DNA of 52,532 bases from Candidatus Ornithospirochaeta stercoripullorum (GCA_017694595.1 JADIMT010000093.1:1-52532), one strand, 5' to 3'. Shown: positions 8,535 through 17,383, counted from the stretch's first letter. Made by a program: numbers and translations. The notes: generated by a model not told the origin, from the sequence alone.

Positions 8535-10064
8535 TTACTTATCCTCCCTTGTATTGAACTGTGTCATCATCAGGCCGATCTCTTCCTTTGTCGTGTTTCT
8601 TGCGTCCACGACACCTGCCACCTGGCCGCCGCAGAGGACGAGGATTCTGTCAGCCAGCTCCAGAAGGACATCAAGGTCCTCACCCACATAGAGCACCGCC
8701 ACACCTTTCATCTTCTCCTCTGTAAGGAGGTTGTAGATAGTGTATGATGTGTTGATATCAAGACCACGGACAGCATATGCAGTCATCAAGACTTCTGGCT
8801 CACTCGCTATCTCGCGTCCTACAAGCACTTTCTGGACATTGCCTCCAGAGAGGCGTCTGACAGGGAAGTTCAGATTTGGAGTGACAACCTCCAACTCCTC
8901 AAGAACCTTCTCCGCCAGTTCTGAAGGTTCTTTCTTTCTCACAAGCACGCCTTTGCCATTCTTCCAGGATCTTAGAAGCATATTGCCTGTCATTCCCATC
9001 GATCCGACAAGCCCCATGCCAAGCCTGTCTTCAGGAACGAATGCCATGCCGATGCCTGTCTCCCTGATTTTCTTAGGTGAAAGGCCAGAAATCTCAGTTT
9101 CAGTGCCATCATCCGCAATCAGTCTTATGCTGCCTTCTTTGATAGGAGCAAGACCTGCAATGGCTTCCAAAAGCTCTTTCTGGCCGGATCCGGAGATGCC
9201 TGCAACACCAAGAATCTCACCTGTATTGGCTTCGAAGGAGACTTTATCGAGCTTCTTCACGCCCTCCTCATCGATGCATGTAAGATTCTCAATCACAAGC
9301 TTTTTCTTCGGATTATCATACTTGGGCCTATCGATATTAAGCGTGACAGCATGCCCAACCATCATATCAGTCAAAGCCTGCGGAGATGTTTCAGAAGTAT
9401 TGACAGTCCCTATGTATTTGCCTTTGCGCAAGACTGCGACCTTGTCGGAAACTTCCATGACTTCGTTGAGCTTATGAGTGATGATTACAATAGCTTTACC
9501 ATCTCTCTTCATGTTCTCCAGCACGGCGAAAAGCTTCTTCGTCTCCTGGGGAGTAAGAACTGCAGTAGGTTCATCAAGGATGAGAATATCTGCACCGCGA
9601 TACAGCACTTTGACAATCTCAACGGTCTGCTTCTGGGAGACGGACATGTCATAAATCTTCTCTTCAGGATTAATCTCGAAGCCATAGCGCTTACAGATTG
9701 ACCGCACCTTCTCATTTGCAGCTTTCAAATCCATTCTGCCTTCATCAAGACCAAGAATGACATTCTGAGCGGCTGTGAAAACTTCAATCAGCTTGTAATG
9801 CTGATGAATCATGCCAATGCCATAGCTATAAGCTTCACGAGGAGAATGGATATAGATTTCCCTGCCATCTTTAAGTATCGTCCCTTCATCAGGCTGGTAG
9901 ATACCGGAAAGCATGTTCATGAGTGTAGTCTTGCCACTTCCATTCTCACCAAGAAGCGCAAGAATCTCACCACGGTTTATTGAGAGGTCAATACTATCGT
10001 TGGCAACAACCTGCCCAAAGCGCTTGGTGATGCCTTTCATTTCTATTGCACATCTGTTTTCCAA
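8535..10064 (-). CDS. BMP-type ABC transporter ATP-binding protein, two nucleotide-binding domains
   Basis: A 509-residue tandem ATPase of the RbsA/YufO type that energises the nucleoside-type importer. Domain 1 has Walker A GENGSGKTT at 39-47 and Walker B LILDEPTAVLTP; its signature is degenerate (MSVSQKQTVEI). Domain 2 has a modified P-loop (GISGSGQKE), a good signature RRLSGGNVQK and a degenerate Walker B (MTAYAVRGLD), normal for this family. I keep the TTG start at 10064 because AAGAGGTAAGG lies at ribosome-binding distance; an ATG at 10040 is the alternative. It is the first gene of the four-gene operon ending with the BMP protein. Confidence 0.9.
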   Translation of the reverse strand: MENRCAIEMKGITKRFGQVVANDSIDLSINRGEILALLGENGSGKTTLMNMLSGIYQPDEGTILKDGREIYIHSPREAYSYGIGMIHQHYKLIEVFTAAQNVILGLDEGRMDLKAANEKVRSICKRYGFEINPEEKIYDMSVSQKQTVEIVKVLYRGADILILDEPTAVLTPQETKKLFAVLENMKRDGKAIVIITHKLNEVMEVSDKVAVLRKGKYIGTVNTSETSPQALTDMMVGHAVTLNIDRPKYDNPKKKLVIENLTCIDEEGVKKLDKVSFEANTGEILGVAGISGSGQKELLEAIAGLAPIKEGSIRLIADDGTETEISGLSPKKIRETGIGMAFVPEDRLGMGLVGSMGMTGNMLLRSWKNGKGVLVRKKEPSELAEKVLEELEVVTPNLNFPVRRLSGGNVQKVLVGREIASEPEVLMTAYAVRGLDINTSYTIYNLLTEEKMKGVAVLYVGEDLDVLLELADRILVLCGGQVAGVVDARNTTKEEIGLMMTQFNTREDK

Positions 10065-10166
10065 AGCCTTACCTCTTGGTTTTATCTTAACACAGTCTTA
10101 GATATGAAAAAGAACAAAACGCAACAACATGCGACAAACATCAAAAAATGTGATGGAAAAAGCATA

Positions 10167-11261
10167 TCAATCCCAAGGAAAACCGCTGAAAACTGGCTTT
10201 CCAGTATATTTGTGTGCGCTCTCCTCCCCTTTGATTACCTTCAGGACTTCACTGGCCATCTCCTCCTGCTCTACCTCTCCAGGATAGACAGAGACAGGAG
10301 CTATCCACTCCGTCCTTTCCTTGATTGCGGAGACAATATCATCGAAACGAACAAGCCCACCTGTAAGGATAATCTGATCGACATTGCCACGCAGCACAAC
10401 AGCCATTGAGCCTATCGACTTGCAGATCTGGTAAATCATCGCATTCCAGACAAGAGTCGCATGAGCATCGCCGGCATATACCATCTCATGGACTTTATCC
10501 GCATTGGATGTGCCGAAATGGCTGACGAAACCTCCTGAGCGAGAGCACATCGCCTCCAGCTCCGCAGGTGTATGACTCTCGAGATATCTGGCAACCTCCA
10601 TAAGCGGTATGCTGCCAAGCCTTGTAGGAGTGAAAGGACCATCTCCACCCGCACCTTCAGTACCGTCAATCATACGTCCATTGCTGTGCGCTGATACAGT
10701 GATACCCCCGTCAATATGGCAGACAACGAGTGAGCACTCTTCATATCTCCGGCCAATTGATTCAGCATAACGGCGGGCAACACCTTTCTGATTCAGCACA
10801 TGTGACTGCGCTCGCCTGTAGACACCTTTAAGCCCTGTGACACGAGCAAGATCAGAGAACTCATCGACATTAGTAGGATTGACTGTATACATAGGCTTTG
10901 AGTATTCAGACCCCCACTCATAAGCCATCATGACTCCAAGTTTCGCAGGATGATCGCTGCCGCCTTTATCATCCCTCGTGTCTTCATACAGCTTTCTGTC
11001 TATCGCCATTACTCCAGCACACTGTGAATACGCACAGCCACCGCGTCCGATGAACACATCGATACTCTCTATCGCTATATCATGATTTCGCAGCAAATCC
11101 AGAACGACCTGCTTACGCATCTGCATTTGATCATTCGTCGTAGTATAGGAAAGCAGCAAAGGTGCATCATGGAAGACGCTCTTCGTGAAAACCTCTGCAT
11201 CATCATCAAACACACTGACTTTAGTTGACGTCGATCCTGGATTAATTACTAAGAGTCTCAT
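10167..11261 (-). CDS. buk: Butyrate kinase (acetokinase family)
   Basis: A 364-residue enzyme that interconverts butyryl phosphate plus ADP and butyrate plus ATP. The N-terminus RLLVINPGSTSTKVSVFDD is the phosphate-binding start of the ASKHA acetate/butyrate kinase family, and later segments (VCHIDGGITVSAHSNGRM, GDGPFTPTR, LTGGL) are butyrate-kinase like. The long upstream reading to 11504 overlaps gtrA and has no family similarity, so I use the ATG at 11261. No phosphotransbutyrylase gene is adjacent, so a branched-chain acyl kinase role is also possible. The start has no Shine-Dalgarno; TGGTATTAT, an extended -10, ends six bases before ATG. Confidence 0.88.
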   Translation of the reverse strand: MRLLVINPGSTSTKVSVFDDDAEVFTKSVFHDAPLLLSYTTTNDQMQMRKQVVLDLLRNHDIAIESIDVFIGRGGCAYSQCAGVMAIDRKLYEDTRDDKGGSDHPAKLGVMMAYEWGSEYSKPMYTVNPTNVDEFSDLARVTGLKGVYRRAQSHVLNQKGVARRYAESIGRRYEECSLVVCHIDGGITVSAHSNGRMIDGTEGAGGDGPFTPTRLGSIPLMEVARYLESHTPAELEAMCSRSGGFVSHFGTSNADKVHEMVYAGDAHATLVWNAMIYQICKSIGSMAVVLRGNVDQIILTGGLVRFDDIVSAIKERTEWIAPVSVYPGEVEQEEMASEVLKVIKGEESAHKYTGKPVFSGFPWD

Positions 11262-11267
11262 ACAGCC

Positions 11268-11291
11268 ATAATACCATCTTTCAGCTATAAT
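11268..11291. promoter_or_regulatory. Back-to-back -10 boxes of buk and the GtrA-like gene
   Basis: Only 36 bases separate the two divergent start codons. The minus strand has TATTAT (11268-11273), preceded by TGG as in extended -10 promoters, ending six bases before the buk ATG. The plus strand has TATAAT (11286-11291) ending six bases before the GTG of the GtrA-like gene. Neither gene has a ribosome binding site, so transcripts would begin at or next to the start codons. Confidence 0.55.
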
Positions 11292-11297
11292 AGCGTC

Positions 11298-11696
11298 GTG
11301 AAACTTCATAAAGACTTCTTCATCTATTGTATATTCGGAGCCTTGGCTACGCTGGTGAACATGCTCAGTTATGAACTTCTGTATGCCAAACTTGGGATTG
11401 CAAATACGCTCAGTGTCATGCTCTCCTGGTTCCTTGCTGTCACATTTGCTTTTTTCACAAATAAATTCATCGTTTTCAGAGTGAAAGGAAAGAAGGAGAA
11501 GCACAGCATCCTCTCACAGCTCTTGTCATTCTATCTTTTGCGGGCAGGGAGCGGATTGCTGGATGTTATCATCATGTTCATCGCTGTAGATGTGATGGAC
11601 TGGAACCATACACTCTGGAAATTCATCTCTAATCTTGTCATGGGGCTTTGCAACTACATAGCTGGCAAACTCTTCATATTTTCCAAAGCCGAGTAA
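11298..11696 (+). CDS. GtrA-family membrane protein
   Basis: A 132-residue, four-helix integral membrane protein of the GtrA family, implicated in moving lipid-linked sugars (flippase-like) for cell-surface glycan modification. Hydrophobic segments at about 8-30, 36-56, 77-98 and 106-128 match the fold, with the family landmarks ATLVNMLSYELL and NFF-like 'AFFTNKFIVF' before the cytoplasmic basic loop. The GTG at 11298 is needed to include helix 1. There is no ribosome binding site; TATAAT ends six bases upstream. No glycosyltransferase partner is adjacent. Confidence 0.85.
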   Translation: MKLHKDFFIYCIFGALATLVNMLSYELLYAKLGIANTLSVMLSWFLAVTFAFFTNKFIVFRVKGKKEKHSILSQLLSFYLLRAGSGLLDVIIMFIAVDVMDWNHTLWKFISNLVMGLCNYIAGKLFIFSKAE

Positions 11697-11701
11697 ATAT
11701 A

Positions 11702-11747
11702 ATGTTATTATTATAACATATTGTTATATTATAGACATAACTGTTAC
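11702..11747 (+). promoter_or_regulatory. Array of alternating GTTAT/ATAAC half-sites upstream of dapB
   Basis: Within 46 bases there are GTTAT (11704), ATAAC (11713), GTTAT (11723), ATAAC (11737) and GTTAC (11743). They make perfect nested palindromes: ATGTTAT-TATT-ATAACAT (11702-11719) and ATAACA-TAT-TGTTAT (11713-11727). The array lies 30 bases before the dapB start, where the promoter of the lysine operon must be, so it is a candidate operator. The region is too short for a lysine riboswitch. Confidence 0.45.
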
Positions 11748-11777
11748 AATCTGCTATCTTCCAGCTAAGGAGCACAC

Positions 11778-12524
11778 ATGAAAGTCGCTATATCAGGCTA
11801 TGGAAGAATGGGAAAGCTTATCTACAGCATGCTCAAAGCAGAAGGAAAGCATCATGTCAGCGCTGTAATTGATCCATTCTGCACCTCGGGAGAAGTAACA
11901 CACCGCAGTGTATCAGAAATCACGGATAGCGCTGCCGATGTCATAATAGACTTCTCAGCACCATCAGCAATGGAGGAGAACATCAGAAGATACATAGAGC
12001 TGGGGATTCCTGCAGTAATCGGTACAACTGGTTTCAGCTTTACTCCGCCGTCATCGCTTAAAGCGGGCATAATCATTTCTGGGAATTTCTCAATAGGAGT
12101 CTCTCTTTTCATTGCGTTGGTCAAGAAAGCTGGAGAACTGCTCAACAGCGTACCAGACTACGATGCGGCTATTACAGAGACTCACCACAGGAACAAAGCA
12201 GATTCCCCGTCGGGAACAGCTCTGATGGCAGCTAATGCGCTGATGAGCGTTCTGGAACGCAAGACAGAGCTTGTCATAGGCAACACTGAAGGGAAAATCA
12301 AAGCAAACCAGCTGCAGATTTCTTCGCTGAGAGTCGGTTCGGTACCTGGGGAGCATTCACTCATCCTCGACAGCGATGCTGACACGATTGCTATCACACA
12401 CACAGCGAGAAACAGAAACGGATTCGCATCAGGGGCTATTAAAGCAGCTGAGTGGATAACAGCACAAAAACCAGGCTTATACACAATGGATGATTTCATC
12501 GCAGATTTAGGAGGTTTTGCATGA
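11778..12524 (+). CDS. dapB: 4-hydroxy-tetrahydrodipicolinate reductase
   Basis: A 248-residue cytoplasmic enzyme that reduces hydroxy-tetrahydrodipicolinate with NAD(P)H in lysine/peptidoglycan-precursor synthesis. The nucleotide-binding motif GYGRMG is at residues 7-12, and the catalytic/substrate segment ETHHRNKADSPSGTA holds His136-His137 and Lys140. Length is normal. AAGGAG lies eight bases before the ATG. It is the first gene of a four-gene operon whose members overlap by one to four bases. Confidence 0.95.
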   Translation: MKVAISGYGRMGKLIYSMLKAEGKHHVSAVIDPFCTSGEVTHRSVSEITDSAADVIIDFSAPSAMEENIRRYIELGIPAVIGTTGFSFTPPSSLKAGIIISGNFSIGVSLFIALVKKAGELLNSVPDYDAAITETHHRNKADSPSGTALMAANALMSVLERKTELVIGNTEGKIKANQLQISSLRVGSVPGEHSLILDSDADTIAITHTARNRNGFASGAIKAAEWITAQKPGLYTMDDFIADLGGFA

Positions 12525-13426
12525 CGGATTTCAAAGGCGTCTATACAGCATTGATCACACCATTCACGGATCTAGGAACGGTCGATTACAAAAGCCTTGA
12601 AAACATAGTCAATCACCAGATAGAAGAAGGCATTGACGGACTTGTACCTTGTGGAACAACAGGAGAGAGCCCTACTCTTTCCCATGAGGAACATGATAGG
12701 GTAATAGCACAGACTGTGAAATATGCAGCAGGCAGAGTACCTGTAATCGCTGGCACAGGCTCAAATAGCACTACAGAAGCTATCAGGCTCTCTCAGCATG
12801 CAGAAGATTCCGGAGTGGATGCAGTTCTCCTTGTGAACCCATATTACAACAAGCCTACGCAGAAAGGATTATTCCTGCATTTCAAAGCGATAGCGAATTC
12901 TGTAAAGATTCCATGCATTCTTTACAATATAAAAGGCAGGACAGGTGTGAATCTGGAAACAGAGACACTTGTACGCCTGACAGAGGAATGCCAAAACATC
13001 GTAGCTGTAAAGGAAGCTTCCGGTTCTCTTGAACAGATGAAAGCCGTCATTGAGGCAACCAATGAGAATTTCAGGGTACTTTCCGGCGATGACAACCTTG
13101 CGCTTGAACTTATAAAGCTTGGAGGCGATGGCGTCATCTCTGTGGCCTCCAATCTCTTTCCTCAGAAGATGGCAACTATGGTTCATGCGGCACTGGAACA
13201 TAGAGAAGAGGAAGCAGAGCGCCTTGCATCCTGGTTCGCACCGTTCTTCAAAGCCTGTTTTCTGGAGACAAACCCAATCCCTATCAAAACGGCGATGGCA
13301 CGCTATGGCTGGTGTCGTGAATCATTCCGCTTGCCAATGTGCGCTCTTGAATCTTCCCGGCACAGGGAGGAGCTTTTTGCAATTACAGACAGAATGATGG
13401 AAGAGACAGCGGGAGGTAACAACTGA
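12521..13426 (+). CDS. dapA: 4-hydroxy-tetrahydrodipicolinate synthase
   Basis: A 301-residue TIM-barrel enzyme that condenses pyruvate with aspartate semialdehyde. Visible active-site residues are the Thr pair in CGTTGES (44-50), the tyrosines of NPYYNKPT (near 108), Tyr135 and Arg140 in YNIKGRTG, and the Schiff-base lysine Lys164 in VAVKEASG. The segment YNIKGRTG has Lys where Pro is usual (YNVPxRTG). The start overlaps the dapB stop by four bases (ATGA). Confidence 0.95.
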   Translation: MTDFKGVYTALITPFTDLGTVDYKSLENIVNHQIEEGIDGLVPCGTTGESPTLSHEEHDRVIAQTVKYAAGRVPVIAGTGSNSTTEAIRLSQHAEDSGVDAVLLVNPYYNKPTQKGLFLHFKAIANSVKIPCILYNIKGRTGVNLETETLVRLTEECQNIVAVKEASGSLEQMKAVIEATNENFRVLSGDDNLALELIKLGGDGVISVASNLFPQKMATMVHAALEHREEEAERLASWFAPFFKACFLETNPIPIKTAMARYGWCRESFRLPMCALESSRHREELFAITDRMMEETAGGNN

Positions 13427-14634
13427 TGGTCAAAGCAAACGAAGCATTCATGCATCTCAAAGCGGGATATCTCTTTCCTGAAGTTGCGAGAAGAATAGAA
13501 GCATGGCAACAAAGGCATCCTGGAGAAGAAGTCCTCAGGCTGAGCATCGGAAACACAACTGAAGCTTTACCTCCCTCGATTGCAAAAGCGATGCATGAGA
13601 AAATCAATCTCCTCTCTTCCAGGGAGACATACACAGGATATGGCGATGAACAGGGAGACAAGGAACTGAGAAGAGCACTGAGATTGCACTATGAAAAAGA
13701 ATATAACGTAGCGCTCCCTGATAACGCGTTCTTCGTGTCGGATGGAGCGAAAAGCGATGCAGCTAATATACAGTCCATCTTCTCACCATCATGCATACCG
13801 GCGGTACAGGATCCATCCTATCCTGTCTATGTCGACTCATCCGTCGCTGGTGGACACACAGGAGAGTACAAAGATGGTGGTTATCAAGGGATAGTCTACA
13901 TGCCTTGCGATGCCTCAAACGGCTTTGCCTCTCTTCCGCCAGATGCACATGCAGACCTTATCTACCTCTGTTTTCCCAACAATCCGACAGGAGCTGTCGC
14001 GACGAGAGAACAGCTGAAAGCCTTTGTCGACTATGCTCATAGAGAGAAAGCTATAATCATCTTCGACAGCGCTTACTCCGATTACATCCAAACAGAGGGC
14101 ATACCCCACTCCATCTACGAGATAGAAGGAGCTGGAGACTGCGCGATAGAAATCGGTTCATTTTCAAAGAATGCCGGCTTTACTGGTGTAAGACTCGGAT
14201 GGACAGTCGTACCTGAAAAGCTATATGGAGATGACACGTTCCATAGACTTTGGAACAGAAGGCAGTGCACATTCTTCAATGGCGCATCTAACATCGCACA
14301 GAGCGGAGGCATCGCAGCGCTCTCCGATGAAGGCAGGAAAGAATGCCTGGAGCTTGTTGGATACTACAAGAAGAATGCTGAAATCATACGAAAGGGATTG
14401 GCATCAATCGGGCTTGAATGCTATGGCGGCATCGATAGTCCTTATATCTGGACGAGATGTCCTGACAACATGTCCAGCTGGGACTTCTTTGACTTGCTCC
14501 TCGATAAAGCGCACACCGCAGTCACACCGGGTTCAGGCTTCGGAAAGATGGGAGAAGGCTTTGTCAGATTCTCAGCTTATGGACACAGGGAGAATATAGA
14601 GGAAGCTATGAACTCGATAAAGGAGAATCTATGA
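13426..14634 (+). CDS. dapL: LL-diaminopimelate aminotransferase
   Basis: A 402-residue PLP enzyme that makes LL-diaminopimelate directly from tetrahydrodipicolinate and glutamate, bypassing the succinylase/acetylase branch. DapL-type landmarks are LRLSIGNTTEALP (about 37-49), SDGAKSDAANIQ (105-116), CFPNNPTGA (182-190) and the PLP lysine Lys248 in GSFSKNAGFTGVRLGW. In an operon with dapA, dapB and lysA the assignment is secure and shows the aminotransferase pathway of spirochaetes, plants and chlamydiae. Start and dapA stop share one base. Confidence 0.95.
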   Translation: MVKANEAFMHLKAGYLFPEVARRIEAWQQRHPGEEVLRLSIGNTTEALPPSIAKAMHEKINLLSSRETYTGYGDEQGDKELRRALRLHYEKEYNVALPDNAFFVSDGAKSDAANIQSIFSPSCIPAVQDPSYPVYVDSSVAGGHTGEYKDGGYQGIVYMPCDASNGFASLPPDAHADLIYLCFPNNPTGAVATREQLKAFVDYAHREKAIIIFDSAYSDYIQTEGIPHSIYEIEGAGDCAIEIGSFSKNAGFTGVRLGWTVVPEKLYGDDTFHRLWNRRQCTFFNGASNIAQSGGIAALSDEGRKECLELVGYYKKNAEIIRKGLASIGLECYGGIDSPYIWTRCPDNMSSWDFFDLLLDKAHTAVTPGSGFGKMGEGFVRFSAYGHRENIEEAMNSIKENL

Positions 14635-15887
14635 GCGAGAAGAACTTTCCGCTCTCTTCCGAAAAGCTGAGAGCTTTCGCTGAGAAACATGGCACGCCGT
14701 TCCACATCTATGATGGCATCGCGATTGAAGACAGAGCAAAGAGCATGCTTGATGCTTTCTCCTGGTCTGCTGGCTTCATCAACTACTTTGCAGTGAAAGC
14801 GCTTCCGAATATCAACATACTGCGATTGCTGTACAGGGCTGGATTCGGAGCAGATTGCTCATCGCTTGCAGAGCTGTATTTGGCAAAGGAGGCTGGAATC
14901 CCATCCGAAAAGATCATGTTCTCTTCAAACGACACATCGGATGATGAGTTCAGAGAAGCTATCAGGATGGGAGTGATCCTCAATCTCGATGATGAGTCCT
15001 ACATCGATGATGTACTACGTTTGAATGGCGAACTGCCTGAAACAATCTCCTTCAGATACAATCCGGGAAGAGATAGGACTGGAAATGCCATTATAGGCAA
15101 TCCTGTGGAAGCGAAGTATGGCGTTACGCATGCTCAGCTGGCCAATTGCTACAAGAGAGCAAAAGAACTGGGCGTGAAAAGATTCTTCTTGCACACAATG
15201 GTTGCTTCCAACGAACTCAATGAAGATTACATCGTGGAAACAGCCAGGATGCTCTTCTCCCTTGTCGATGAAATCTATCAGGAAACTGGCATCAGGATCT
15301 CACAGCTCGATCTCGGCGGAGGAATAGGAATCCCCTACCGTCCTGAAGACAATGGGATCTCTTTCTATAGCCTCTCCGAAAAGATCAGGAAACTCTACGA
15401 AGAGATGATCGACAAGAAAGGATTGGGACCTGTAAGGATTTCCTTCGAATGCGGACGCGCTATAACAGGACCTTTCGGATACCTTGTCTCGAAAGTCCAG
15501 CATGTCGAACATAAATACAGGGATTACATCGGGCTCGATGCCTGCATGGCTGATCTGATGAGGCCAGGCATGTATGGTGCTTATCATCACATAACTGTCT
15601 CAGGAAAAGAGCACGCAGAAGCCAACCATGTTTATGATGTCACTGGCTCGCTTTGCGAGAACAACGATAAATTCGCTATTCAGCGCGCTCTGCCGGAAAT
15701 CGAGAGAGGAGATCTTCTCATCATCCACGACACAGGTGCTCATGGCCATTCAATGGGTTTCAACTACAATGGCAGGCTAAGACATGCTGAATACATGATA
15801 CTTGAGGATGGCATCTACAAAATCAGGAGGGATGAAAGCTATGAAGACTACATCCGCACTATGCTGAAAGAACCTGAAAAAGCCTAA
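14631..15887 (+). CDS. lysA: Diaminopimelate decarboxylase
   Basis: A 418-residue alanine-racemase-fold PLP decarboxylase that produces L-lysine from meso-diaminopimelate, last step of the pathway. PLP lysine is Lys56 in NYFAVKALPN; LDLGGGIGIPY, FECGRAITGPFGYL and GSLCENNDKFA (with the catalytic Cys) follow, and GAHGHSMGFNYNGRLR near the end is typical of LysA. Overlaps dapL by four bases. The operon lacks dapF (epimerase), which must be elsewhere. Its TAA stop overlaps the convergent XdhC-family stop. Confidence 0.93.
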   Translation: MSEKNFPLSSEKLRAFAEKHGTPFHIYDGIAIEDRAKSMLDAFSWSAGFINYFAVKALPNINILRLLYRAGFGADCSSLAELYLAKEAGIPSEKIMFSSNDTSDDEFREAIRMGVILNLDDESYIDDVLRLNGELPETISFRYNPGRDRTGNAIIGNPVEAKYGVTHAQLANCYKRAKELGVKRFFLHTMVASNELNEDYIVETARMLFSLVDEIYQETGIRISQLDLGGGIGIPYRPEDNGISFYSLSEKIRKLYEEMIDKKGLGPVRISFECGRAITGPFGYLVSKVQHVEHKYRDYIGLDACMADLMRPGMYGAYHHITVSGKEHAEANHVYDVTGSLCENNDKFAIQRALPEIERGDLLIIHDTGAHGHSMGFNYNGRLRHAEYMILEDGIYKIRRDESYEDYIRTMLKEPEKA

Positions 15888-17377
15888 TTCCCCTGAGAGA
15901 AGAAGGAATCGACAACTTCCAGGACACTTCCGGCAATCGCCATCGCTTTGTCGGAAGGTGTTTTGTATTCAGCCTTTTCACCCCGCGGGTCGACATCAGC
16001 AATCTTGAAGCCGGCAGTGACACGTAGCCCAGAACGAAGCATGCCGCGCACCATCCCATCTATCTCGCTTTTCTGTGGAATATCATCGACAAAAGCTATT
16101 GTCTCACCCTTTTTCACGATATCGCCAAAAGTGCGCAATGAGCGGAAAACGCCAGAGGCATTGCTTCTGATCACGCGCTCTGAAGTATATCCTGCAATAT
16201 TTCCAGGGATGCCCGTGTTAGGAGCCGCACTGCCTTTTCTGATGATTCTCCCCAGGTTATGCCCCCTCTGTGTCTCGATGACAGCATCCGCGTCATCGGG
16301 AGCTGTAAAGCCTGGACCTAGAGCAATGACCAGTGGTGCCATATCAGCACAAGTACCCAGATTCTTTTTTGCAATAATCGCATCAATTACAACAGCAGGA
16401 TTCAGGACAGAGACTGCTTTTGCTTCCGGGTCCACAAGCACAGGGATGGAGCCTTCATCAAAGACATGAAATGCATCCTCTGCCCTCTCTATCAGGACAG
16501 CACGGATACCATCGACAACCTGCTCTTTCTCATAGACAGCTTCCGCGAAGCTCACATTGCGCCGTACCTGAGTCGGCTGTGATGTTTCCAGAGCTAGCAC
16601 ATCATATCCAGCTCGCTTTAGCCGTATGATTGTTCCAGTTGCAAGATCCCCCGCGCCACGCACGATTATAAGCCGCCTGAGTCTTTCACATTCCGGTTTT
16701 CCGCTCCGCTTCTTGTATTTCATCAGGATTTCAGCGGCTACAGCTACAGCCATCTCCTCCGGCGTCTCAGCCCCGATATCAAGGCCCATTGGTACAGAGA
16801 CACCTTTTGAAGGTACAACGCGTGAACGTGAAGAGAGGACTCCTACATAAAACGCTTTTGAGCAATCAAGCAATGAGAGAATCATGCTGCTATCATGTGT
16901 TGTGATGATTACAGCTGAGAATGAGTCGACAGAAAGCGAGGCAAGCACCTCTTCCCAGCTATCTTCCACATGTACTTCAGCTGCGAATGGACACTCAACA
17001 GCGCGTGTATCATAGATGTAAAGCGCAAAGCCTATCTCATAAAGCGTCTTGCTGATAGCCTTGCCCACATGACCATATCCGATCACAATCGCCCGTTTAG
17101 GGGCCTTCACTACATCAATCATCAGTTCAACTGTACCTCTGCCAGAATTCACAGCAATCTTTCTTCCCATTCCCGCTTTAATAGCTTCCAATGCCTCTGC
17201 CTTAGCTTTTTCCTCTATCAGATGTCCTCCGATTGTAGAGACAATCCTTCCACTTTCATCAACAAGCATGCGACCGCTCCTGCGTGGAGTCACACCGCTT
17301 GTACCAATGATAGTCACAATAGCGAAGGCAAGATTAAGCCGTTCCAGCTCAGAGGCTGCATAGAAGAGCGAATCCAT
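15884..17377 (-). CDS. XdhC-YqeB fusion, molybdenum-hydroxylase maturation factor (selenium-dependent type)
   Basis: A protein of about 497 residues with two modules. The first (to about residue 240) is XdhC/CoxI: an N-terminal domain with GTSGVTPRRSGRMLVDESG and a Rossmann domain with VIGYGHVGKA. The second matches the YqeB/EF2563 family of 'selenium-dependent molybdenum hydroxylase' accessory proteins (LIIVRGAGDLATGTIIRLKR, ETSQPTQVRR, ALGPGFTAPDDADAVIET). The likely role is sulfuration or insertion of molybdopterin into a xanthine-dehydrogenase-like enzyme; none is in the window. I start at the ATG at 17377, which matches the XdhC N-terminus and has TACAAT six bases upstream; ATGs at 17392 and 17449 are possible. 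Convergent with lysA, four-base overlap. Confidence 0.85.
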   Translation of the reverse strand: MDSLFYAASELERLNLAFAIVTIIGTSGVTPRRSGRMLVDESGRIVSTIGGHLIEEKAKAEALEAIKAGMGRKIAVNSGRGTVELMIDVVKAPKRAIVIGYGHVGKAISKTLYEIGFALYIYDTRAVECPFAAEVHVEDSWEEVLASLSVDSFSAVIITTHDSSMILSLLDCSKAFYVGVLSSRSRVVPSKGVSVPMGLDIGAETPEEMAVAVAAEILMKYKKRSGKPECERLRRLIIVRGAGDLATGTIIRLKRAGYDVLALETSQPTQVRRNVSFAEAVYEKEQVVDGIRAVLIERAEDAFHVFDEGSIPVLVDPEAKAVSVLNPAVVIDAIIAKKNLGTCADMAPLVIALGPGFTAPDDADAVIETQRGHNLGRIIRKGSAAPNTGIPGNIAGYTSERVIRSNASGVFRSLRTFGDIVKKGETIAFVDDIPQKSEIDGMVRGMLRSGLRVTAGFKIADVDPRGEKAEYKTPSDKAMAIAGSVLEVVDSFFSQGN

Positions 17378-17383
17378 ATCCGG

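Noticed and set aside
10065-10166. Terminator after butyrate kinase (CGCA-TGTTGT-TGCG followed by T-rich sequence on the minus strand)
   Set aside because: The stem is only four base pairs, too weak to call.
11262-11504. 81-codon N-terminal extension of butyrate kinase
   Set aside because: It overlaps the GtrA-like gene, shows no similarity to kinases, and the family N-terminus starts at RLLVINPGS.
11697-11777. Lysine riboswitch before dapB
   Set aside because: Only 81 bases lie between the genes; the lysine riboswitch needs about 170 and none of its conserved core is seen.
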